The position numbers and the translations under genes are program-made. The notes beneath the pieces were generated by a model. It was given only the letters and a program-made list of their open reading frames with translations, made no database searches and was not told where the DNA came from. A DNA stretch of 19,152 nt from an uncultured Oscillospiraceae bacterium (lineage in GTDB: Bacteria; Bacillota; Clostridia; Oscillospirales; Ruminococcaceae): NCBI GenBank assembly GCA_934463345.1, contig CAKSJL010000031.1, forward strand, positions 1 to 19,152, read 5' to 3'. This document shows positions 13,914 to 19,152 of the stretch, in pieces (the first letter of the stretch is position 1; each line of letters begins with the position of its first letter).

Positions 13914-13944
13914 AATAACGGGCAGCCGCCGCTCACCCGCTATT
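13914..13944 (-). terminator. Terminator after the AI-2E family gene
   Basis: Minus strand AATAGCGGG, a 13-nt loop rich in GCGG, CCCGTTATT (9 bp with one G-U), then TTTTGAC. The opposite strand also has a T-run. It lies 10 bp after the stop codon at 13954. Confidence 0.78.
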
Positions 13945-13953
13945 TTTTATAAA

Positions 13954-15153
13954 TTATTTTCCCATTCTCTCCCTGGCTTCTTCACGCTTGATTTTCTCAA
14001 GAATTACCGCATAAAGGATTGAAACCAGCGGAACGCCGACTATCATTCCAAGAATTCCCCAAAGTCCTCCGCCGACCGTAATAGCGAACAACACCCAAAG
14101 CCCCGGCAGACCTATTGAATTTCCGACAACTTTTGGATAAATGAGGTTAGAATCGATCTGCTGAATTATTATGATAAATACCACAAACCAGACAGCCTTT
14201 ATAGGATTTACCATAAGGAGAATCAATGCACCAGGAATTGTTCCGAGTATCGGACCAACTATTGGTATCATATTGGTAATTCCGATTATAACGCTTATAA
14301 GCGGGGCATAGTCGAATCTGAAAATTTTCATTCCGACAAAGCAAAGAACGCCAAGAATAACCGCTTCAATGAGCTGTCCGCTTATGAAATTGGAAAATGC
14401 ATCATAGGAAAGTTTTATAATTCGTTCAAATTTTGAGTATCTTTCCTTTAAAAGCGATTTTGTAAGTATTTTGGCGTGTCTTTTCAGATTTTGTTTGTCA
14501 GCAAGAATGTAAATTGAAAAGACAAGACCGATAAATATGTCAACAACTGCTCCAATTATACCGCTTGTAATATCAACAGTTTTTGACAGCACTGTCGGAA
14601 TATACTGCGGAAGCTCCGTTAGCTTTTCCTTAACCTTTTCCATAATCTGATTCAGGTCAACCTTGTCCATTACATAGTCGAACCTGAATTTGTTAGATTC
14701 AACAAAATTTATAAGGTTGTTTGCGTAGTCGTTGAAATTTTCTGTAAAAAGCGACATGCTGTTGGAAATCTGAGGAACAATAAAACATATTATTCCTGTT
14801 ATTGCTGCAATCATTATAACATACGTCGTGATGCACGAGCATATAAACGCCACTCTGCCTGAGCTTCTGAGGTTTCCTTTGGCGTTTTGCTTTTTACGTT
14901 TTTTGCTTATTTTCTGTTTTATTCCAAAAAACAGCGCACGGTATTTTGCATGAAAGAAATTCGTTGGTCTGTTGAGCGCAAAGGCGATAACGCCGCCTAT
15001 AATTATCGGACGGAAAATGTTCATGACCTTTGAGATGATGTCAAAGAAGCCGTCATATCTGAGTATTACAAAGGCTATGACTATCAGAACACCTCCGCTG
15101 AAAACAATAGTCTTTGCCAGACGATTGTTTTTAAAGGAAAATTTCTTTTGCAT
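13954..15153 (-). CDS. AI-2E family (PF01594) membrane transporter
   Basis: A 399-residue polytopic membrane protein with the layout of the AI-2E/YdbI-PerM family: two N-terminal helices (TIVFSGGVLIVIAFVIL, PIIIGGVIAFALNRP), a cytoplasmic basic loop, a large central amphipathic region and four to five C-terminal helices. Family motifs are NMIPIVGPILGTIPGALILL and the IDSNLIYPKVVGNSIGLPGLWVLFAI segment. Substrates vary in the family (Na+/H+, AI-2 export claims) and none can be assigned here. ATG 15153 has no nearby Shine-Dalgarno; AGGAGG lies 31 nt upstream, and a hairpin may bridge the gap. It is 43 bp downstream of nadC on the same strand, so probably the last gene of the nad unit. It has no obvious role in NAD synthesis. 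Confidence 0.88.
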   Translation of the reverse strand: MQKKFSFKNNRLAKTIVFSGGVLIVIAFVILRYDGFFDIISKVMNIFRPIIIGGVIAFALNRPTNFFHAKYRALFFGIKQKISKKRKKQNAKGNLRSSGRVAFICSCITTYVIMIAAITGIICFIVPQISNSMSLFTENFNDYANNLINFVESNKFRFDYVMDKVDLNQIMEKVKEKLTELPQYIPTVLSKTVDITSGIIGAVVDIFIGLVFSIYILADKQNLKRHAKILTKSLLKERYSKFERIIKLSYDAFSNFISGQLIEAVILGVLCFVGMKIFRFDYAPLISVIIGITNMIPIVGPILGTIPGALILLMVNPIKAVWFVVFIIIIQQIDSNLIYPKVVGNSIGLPGLWVLFAITVGGGLWGILGMIVGVPLVSILYAVILEKIKREEARERMGK

Positions 15154-15156
15154 ATC

Positions 15157-15190
15157 GTTTTTGCCGGCAGGTAAAAACCGCCTTCCTCCT
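15157..15190 (-). promoter_or_regulatory. AI-2E gene ribosome binding site with hairpin in the spacer
   Basis: Minus strand AGGAGG (15185-15190), 6 nt, GTTTTT, a 10-nt loop, AAAAAC, then 3 nt to ATG 15153. No start codon occurs in frame between the Shine-Dalgarno and ATG. If the 6-bp stem forms, the effective spacing is about 9 nt. Confidence 0.4.
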
Positions 15191-15196
15191 GTAGCT

Positions 15197-16045
15197 TTAT
15201 TTCTGGTTTGCCGACTTTATCCTCATTGAAATGTCAAAGCACTGAACCGAATGCGTAAGCGCACCGAGCGAGATTATGTCAACGCCTGTCAGAGCCTTTT
15301 CCCTGATATTTTCAGCAGTAACATTTCCGGAGGCTTCAAGAAGCGCACGTCCTGCTGTTATCTCAACTGCCTTCTTCATTTCTTCGTTGGTCATATTGTC
15401 AAGCATTATTACTTCGCATTTATTTGCAAGTGCTTCCTCAAGTTCCTTAAGGTTTCTTACTTCAACTTCAATTTTAAGCATATGACCCGCTTTTTTCCTG
15501 AGTGCCTGAACTGCTCCGGTAATTGAGCCGTATGCGTCAATATGATTGTCCTTGAGCATTGCTCCATCTGAAAGATTAAAACGGTGATTTCTTCCCCCTC
15601 CGACTGTTACAGCATACTTCTGAAGCGCCCTCAGTCCCGGAAGAGTTTTTCTTGTGTCAGCGATACTTACGTTAGTTCCTTCAACAAGCTTTACGCATTT
15701 GTTTGTCGCAGTTGCGATCCCCGACATGTGCTGTATAAGATTGAGCGCTGTACGTTCACCCTTTAAAAGTGTTTTTGTACTTCCTCTGAAAAACGCTATG
15801 TAATCGCCTTTTTTAACCTCTGCGCCGTCATGGAGAAGTATCTCCTTTTCAACATTTCCGCCGGCAAGGTCGAAAACTCTCGCTGCTGCATCAATACCAC
15901 AAAGTATTCCGCTGTCCTTCGCTATAAAATAAGCCTCGCTTGTATGATCGTCAGCAATAAGATTGTCCGTTGTAACGTCAATATAGTTTATGTCCTCCGC
16001 AAGAGCAGTATTAATAATTTTATCAATATAAAACTGGCTGAGCAT
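15197..16045 (-). CDS. nadC: Nicotinate-nucleotide pyrophosphorylase (quinolinate phosphoribosyltransferase)
   Basis: Makes nicotinate mononucleotide from quinolinate and PRPP with loss of CO2, in de novo NAD synthesis. At 282 residues it is full length. Active-site motifs are ERTALNLIQHMSGIAT (97-112), TRKTLPGLR (131-139), GGGRNHR (149-155) and KDNHI (165-169), with the C-terminal barrel motifs EVEV, IMLDN and EASGNV. ATG 16045 has AAAGGAG 6 nt upstream. It is 18 bp after nadB, so co-transcribed. The quinolinate supplier NadA is not encoded in this window. Confidence 0.96.
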   Translation of the reverse strand: MLSQFYIDKIINTALAEDINYIDVTTDNLIADDHTSEAYFIAKDSGILCGIDAAARVFDLAGGNVEKEILLHDGAEVKKGDYIAFFRGSTKTLLKGERTALNLIQHMSGIATATNKCVKLVEGTNVSIADTRKTLPGLRALQKYAVTVGGGRNHRFNLSDGAMLKDNHIDAYGSITGAVQALRKKAGHMLKIEVEVRNLKELEEALANKCEVIMLDNMTNEEMKKAVEITAGRALLEASGNVTAENIREKALTGVDIISLGALTHSVQCFDISMRIKSANQK

Positions 16046-16063
16046 AAATTTCTCCTTTCAGTA

Positions 16064-17515
16064 TCAGATAACTTCCTTTAAAATAAGATATGCAACCGTT
16101 GCAAGTGACTTTGCCTCAATATAATCCGGATTAATTATGTAATTTCCGTTGGTAAGCTCTTTCTTAATTTCCTTTACACGTTCAAAGCCCTCAACTGCCG
16201 CTTTTTTGTCTGGTATAACAAAATAGCTGTTCTGCATAATGTGGCGGATCTCAGTTCTGAAGCCATGCGGAATCGGAATAGCGCCGCTCTTTTCCTCAAA
16301 CTGATAATCATCAAATTCGTCCGGAATACTGTTTCTCTTTTCGGCAATATCATGAGCCGCACGACGTGAAAATACCAGTGCTTCAAGCAGTGAGTTGCTT
16401 GCAAGTCTGTTGTTTCCATGAACTCCTGTATGTGAGCATTCTCCGGCTGCATAAAGATTTTCAATTCCCGTTCTGGCAAAGCTGTCAACATTTATGCCGC
16501 CCATAAGATAATGCTGACATGGAAATACCGGCACTTTATCCTTTGTAAGGTCATAGCCCTGTTTAAGCAGATTTTTGTATATCATAGGAAAACGGTTCTT
16601 TAAAAATTCCGGATCCTTTCTTGTAATATCAAGATAAAAATCAGTCGATCCCAGCTTTCTGCTTTCCAGAATAATAGCATGCGAAACGACATCTCTCGGC
16701 GCAAGCTCAAGTCTGTCATCATAATTGTGCATAAAACGCTCTTCATTCTTGTTGAGCAGATAAGCGCCCTCTCCCCTGACTGCCTCTGAAATCAGGAAGC
16801 ATTCCCTTGTGTGCTTGTTGTTGAAGGCTGTGGGATGAAACTGAACAAAACTCAGGTTCTTTATGGCTGCACCCATTTCATAGGCAAATGTAATGCCATC
16901 GCCTGTTGCAATAGCAGAATTTGTAGTATATTCATAAACTCGTCCTATACCGCCTGTTGCAAGCATCATAAAATGACTGTTAAAGGTTTCAAGCTTTCCG
17001 TCTTTCCAGGTCTGTGCAGAAAATCCTGTCGATGTTTTCTTTACTCCGCAGAGGTAAGTATTTTCAAGTATATCAACATTAGGCATACTCTGAACCTTTT
17101 CAAGAAGCCTTGAAACAATTTCAAAGCCTGTGGCATCCTTGTGGTGGAAAATTCTGTGACGGCAGTGACCGCCTTCGAGCGTTCTGTGCAGCTCTCCGTC
17201 AGGGGTTCTGTCAAAATCCACTCCAAGATCAATCAGAGTCTGTATATCCTGTGCCGCCTCTGAAACAAGTATGTGAACGGTTTCTGTATTGTTTTTAAAG
17301 CCGCCTGCGATCATAGTATCGTTCTGATGCAGCTGGATATTATCCCCGGGAGATTTATATACTCCGGCAATTCCTCCCTGTGCAAGAGCAGAGTTGCAGA
17401 GCTTCAGCTCACGTTTTGAAAGAATAAGTATTTTCATATCGGACGGCAGGTTTATAGCAGTATAAAGTCCCGCAGTACCGCTTCCGGCAATAATAATATC
17501 GTAATTTTTCAGCAT
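16064..17515 (-). CDS. nadB: L-aspartate oxidase
   Basis: FAD enzyme oxidising L-aspartate to iminoaspartate, the first step of de novo NAD synthesis; in anaerobes fumarate is the likely electron acceptor. Of 483 residues, it has the dinucleotide motif GSGTAGLYTA (11-20), SALAQGGIAG (42-51), the HRTLEGGHCRHRIFHHKDATG region (110-130), QFHPT (225-229), and the C-terminal GECSHTGVHGNNRLASNSLLE (358-378). It is shorter than the E. coli enzyme (about 540), with a reduced C-terminal helical domain. ATG has GGAG 8 nt upstream. It is first in nadB-nadC-AI-2E, preceded by a structured leader of about 135 nt and a near-consensus promoter. Confidence 0.95.
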   Translation of the reverse strand: MLKNYDIIIAGSGTAGLYTAINLPSDMKILILSKRELKLCNSALAQGGIAGVYKSPGDNIQLHQNDTMIAGGFKNNTETVHILVSEAAQDIQTLIDLGVDFDRTPDGELHRTLEGGHCRHRIFHHKDATGFEIVSRLLEKVQSMPNVDILENTYLCGVKKTSTGFSAQTWKDGKLETFNSHFMMLATGGIGRVYEYTTNSAIATGDGITFAYEMGAAIKNLSFVQFHPTAFNNKHTRECFLISEAVRGEGAYLLNKNEERFMHNYDDRLELAPRDVVSHAIILESRKLGSTDFYLDITRKDPEFLKNRFPMIYKNLLKQGYDLTKDKVPVFPCQHYLMGGINVDSFARTGIENLYAAGECSHTGVHGNNRLASNSLLEALVFSRRAAHDIAEKRNSIPDEFDDYQFEEKSGAIPIPHGFRTEIRHIMQNSYFVIPDKKAAVEGFERVKEIKKELTNGNYIINPDYIEAKSLATVAYLILKEVI

Positions 17516-17652
17516 TTTTTATTCTCCATTCAGCCGCTTATTTTGTCAGGCGGTCAGATTTATGACTTAAAACAGCATCTCCGGTTATCGGTGCTGTCTT
17601 TATAATGCTCCCACTATGACGGGATCACAGCTGACCGATGTCAGCTTACACT
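17516..17652 (-). ncRNA. Structured leader of nadB, candidate cis-regulatory RNA
   Basis: About 135 nt lies between the predicted transcription start and nadB. It holds a perfect 7-bp hairpin AGCTGAC-ATCG-GTCAGCT (17629-17646), TCCC/GGGA (17609-17624), ACAGCA/TGCTGT with an inner CCG/CGG (17572-17597), and CCGC/GCGG (17534-17553) near the ribosome binding site. CGGTCAG in the first hairpin (17631-17637) can instead pair with CTGACCG at 17551-17557, an overlapping segment of the last hairpin. AUCGGU (17634-17639) can also pair with ACCGAU (17587-17592). These exclusive pairings look like a switch. I could not match it to a known riboswitch class. Confidence 0.4.
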
Positions 17653-17658
17653 TATTTT

Positions 17659-17687
17659 ATTATACCATTATGAGAATTTAATGTCAC
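17659..17687 (-). promoter_or_regulatory. Promoter for nadB-nadC
   Basis: Minus strand GTGACA, 17 bp, TATAAT with TGG before the -10. The match to consensus is 11 of 12. It is divergent from the cellulase promoter at 17846-17874. Confidence 0.7.
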
Positions 17688-17793
17688 TATGTATTTTGAC
17701 TAAAATTTTTCAGACAACAGCATTCAATTATAGCATTCCAATAAAATAATAAGATCTTGCAGGACAGACGTCAGACATTTATTTCATATCAGC

Positions 17794-17819
17794 ACAGTAA
17801 AATACCGTATTTTCACTGT
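17794..17819. promoter_or_regulatory. Operator-like inverted repeat upstream of the cellulase promoter
   Basis: ACAGTAAAATAC, central C, GTATTTT, one extra C, ACTGT: 12 pairs with a single bulged base. It ends 26 bp before the -35 of the cellulase promoter and lies 106 bp from the nadB -35. No T-tract follows, so a protein binding site is more likely than a terminator. The regulator is unknown. The rest of 17701-17845 shows nothing else. Confidence 0.45.
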
Positions 17820-17845
17820 TTAAATTTCAGGTATTGGCAGAAACA

Positions 17846-17874
17846 TTGACATTTACTCTGATTTAATGCATAAT
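17846..17874 (+). promoter_or_regulatory. Sigma-A promoter for the GH5 cellulase gene
   Basis: TTGACA, 17 bp, CATAAT on the plus strand, 38 bp before ATG 17913. The match is 11 of 12. Confidence 0.7.
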
Positions 17875-17912
17875 TATATATGTAAGAAATTCTGGGAAAG
17901 GAGAAAGAAAAT

Positions 17913-19152
17913 ATGTTAAAAAGAAAAATATTGTCTGCCGTTCTTACAGTTCTTATAGCATCCGTTCCTCTTTACGGATGCAGCGACGACGGTAAAAACA
18001 GCATATCTGACAATATAGCCTCCGTTTCTGAGATTTCCTCTGAATCGGAGGTTCATACTGAAACCGAAAATACTGTCAGCAGTCAGAAAGGCTCGGATAT
18101 TGTTCTGGATGTAACGCTTACAGCCGGAAACAGTTGGGAAACTGACGGAAAATCCTATACTGACTATCAGGGTACTGTCAAAAACAGCGGTTCAGGAAGC
18201 GTCAGCGGCTGGACAGCTACAATTCCCCTTAAATCGGATGTTGAAATTATCAGCAGCTGGGGCGGAAGCTTTTCATCCGATGGCAAAGCAATAACTGTCA
18301 CACCGGAGGAATACAACAAAGCTATTGAATCTGGCAATGAGATCACATTCGGATTTCAGATATCCGGTGCGGCTGACGCAGTTGACACCGCAGCAGTCTC
18401 ATGTACAGGAACAACCGGAGCTTCACAGACAGCAGAACACAACGACAGCCAGCAGAGCGCTGACAATAAAGGAGAGGCAGTTGAAAACAAGGGGGCAAAG
18501 GATGTTCCTGCCGCTTCAACTGATGACTGGCTTTCCGTAAAGGGAAACAAAATAGTGGATTCCTCCGGAAAGGAAGTATGGCTTACCGGCTGCAACTGGT
18601 TCGGCTACAACACAGGCTCAAACTGCTTTGACGGCTTATGGGCATGCGATCTCAACTCCTCGCTTGCTAGCATTGCAGACCATGGCTTTAATCTTCTGCG
18701 TGTCCCGATATCGGCTGAGCTTATCAATAACTGGGCTGCCGGAAAATATCCGGAAGCAAATTATAATCAGGCAACAAACTCCTATCTTGAGGGTATGAAC
18801 AGCCTTGAAATATTTGACTACGTTATAGGTCAGTGCCGGGCAAACGGCATAAAGATAATGATAGATATTCATTGTGCCGTAACCGATTCAATGGGACACA
18901 TGAAGCCACTATGGACTGACGACGGGGTTACAGAACAGGATTATCTTGACAGCCTTTCATGGATAGCCTCACGCTACAAAAATGATGACACAATAATTGC
19001 CTATGATCTGAAAAATGAGCCGCATGGAAAACAAAACGAATCCCCGAGAGCAAAATGGGATAATTCAAAGGATGCGGACAACTGGAAGTACATTGCTGAA
19101 AAGGCTGCGAACGTCGTTTTAAGCCAGAATGAAAATGCGCTTATAATGGTAG
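17913..19152 (+). CDS. Lipid-anchored cellulase, CBM2-like module plus GH5 domain (partial, cut by window end)
   Basis: 413 residues are visible and the frame runs off the window. The start ATG 17913 has GGAAAGGAG upstream. Residues 1-23 form a lipoprotein signal ending LYGC (C23). A Ser/Glu-rich stretch follows, then a CBM2-like cellulose-binding module at about 61-152 (W75, W100, W116; NEITFGFQISG). A Gln/Asn/Glu-rich linker spans 153-200. The GH5 catalytic domain starts at about 204 (VWLTGCNWFGYNTG). It has the conserved R263 (LLRVP), H320 (IDIH) and the acid/base Glu369 in DLKNEP; the nucleophile Glu lies beyond the window. The GCNWFGYNTG and GLW pattern resembles GH5 subfamily 1 endoglucanases such as Acidothermus E1 (inference). 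A surface-held beta-1,4-glucanase is most likely. Whether a dockerin follows cannot be seen. Confidence 0.88.
   Translation, partial: MLKRKILSAVLTVLIASVPLYGCSDDGKNSISDNIASVSEISSESEVHTETENTVSSQKGSDIVLDVTLTAGNSWETDGKSYTDYQGTVKNSGSGSVSGWTATIPLKSDVEIISSWGGSFSSDGKAITVTPEEYNKAIESGNEITFGFQISGAADAVDTAAVSCTGTTGASQTAEHNDSQQSADNKGEAVENKGAKDVPAASTDDWLSVKGNKIVDSSGKEVWLTGCNWFGYNTGSNCFDGLWACDLNSSLASIADHGFNLLRVPISAELINNWAAGKYPEANYNQATNSYLEGMNSLEIFDYVIGQCRANGIKIMIDIHCAVTDSMGHMKPLWTDDGVTEQDYLDSLSWIASRYKNDDTIIAYDLKNEPHGKQNESPRAKWDNSKDADNWKYIAEKAANVVLSQNENALIMV

Noticed and set aside
17516..17652. Known riboswitch or T-box before nadB
   Set aside because: I looked for conserved cores of TPP, FMN, cobalamin, SAM, lysine, glycine, THF and c-di-GMP elements and for the T-box sequence and found none; this was by eye and is not exhaustive.
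18356..18872. Minus-strand open frames opposite the cellulase gene
   Set aside because: The plus strand encodes an uninterrupted signal peptide, CBM and GH5 domain; the antisense frames match nothing.

Overview
The window looks like chromosomal DNA from an AT-rich anaerobic Firmicute, most likely a fibre-degrading Ruminococcus or a near relative (Oscillospiraceae). The evidence is a type I dockerin on a BspA-like leucine-rich-repeat protein, a lipid-anchored cellulase with a CBM2-like module and a GH5 domain, a sensory-type [FeFe]-hydrogenase, formate-THF ligase, and strong Gram-positive ribosome binding sites and sigma-A promoters. The genus is an inference; no rRNA or tRNA gene is present to confirm it.

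Layout. 1-207: two outward-facing promoters, one reading left out of the window and one driving a CmpB-type membrane protein (208-996). 1085-1116: a terminator shared by convergent genes. 1133-2293 (minus): upp and rpiB. 2436-5233 (minus): fhs, tsaE and tsaB, read from a strong promoter at 5326-5354. 5368-8464 (minus): a three-gene unit encoding a [2Fe-2S] thioredoxin-like ferredoxin, a hydrogenase/PAS protein and a PP2C/SpoIIE-type phosphatase. 8590-10779 (minus): a 729-residue membrane-anchored protein of unknown function. 11096-12237 (plus): a small Cys-rich DUF1540 protein and a PdaA-like polysaccharide deacetylase. 12269-13810 (minus): the LRR-dockerin protein. 13954-17515 (minus): nadB, nadC and an AI-2E family membrane protein, behind a structured leader of about 135 nt. 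17913 to the end (plus): the start of the GH5 cellulase gene, cut by the window edge.

Most interesting region. The 5368-8464 operon fits a group C3-type (phosphatase-linked) sensory [FeFe]-hydrogenase system. The hydrogenase keeps all H-cluster cysteines but has altered active-site loops and ends in a PAS domain and a helical tail. The next gene, overlapping by 8 nt, is a soluble phosphatase with an uncharacterised C-terminal domain of about 160 residues. The likely logic is H2 or redox sensing passed to a phosphatase with an unknown target. Other points worth following are the switch-like nadB leader, the absence of nadA, two genes (fhs and the AI-2E gene) whose Shine-Dalgarno is separated from the start by a predicted hairpin, an operator-like inverted repeat before the cellulase, and nine promoter-like sites all with a 17-bp spacer.
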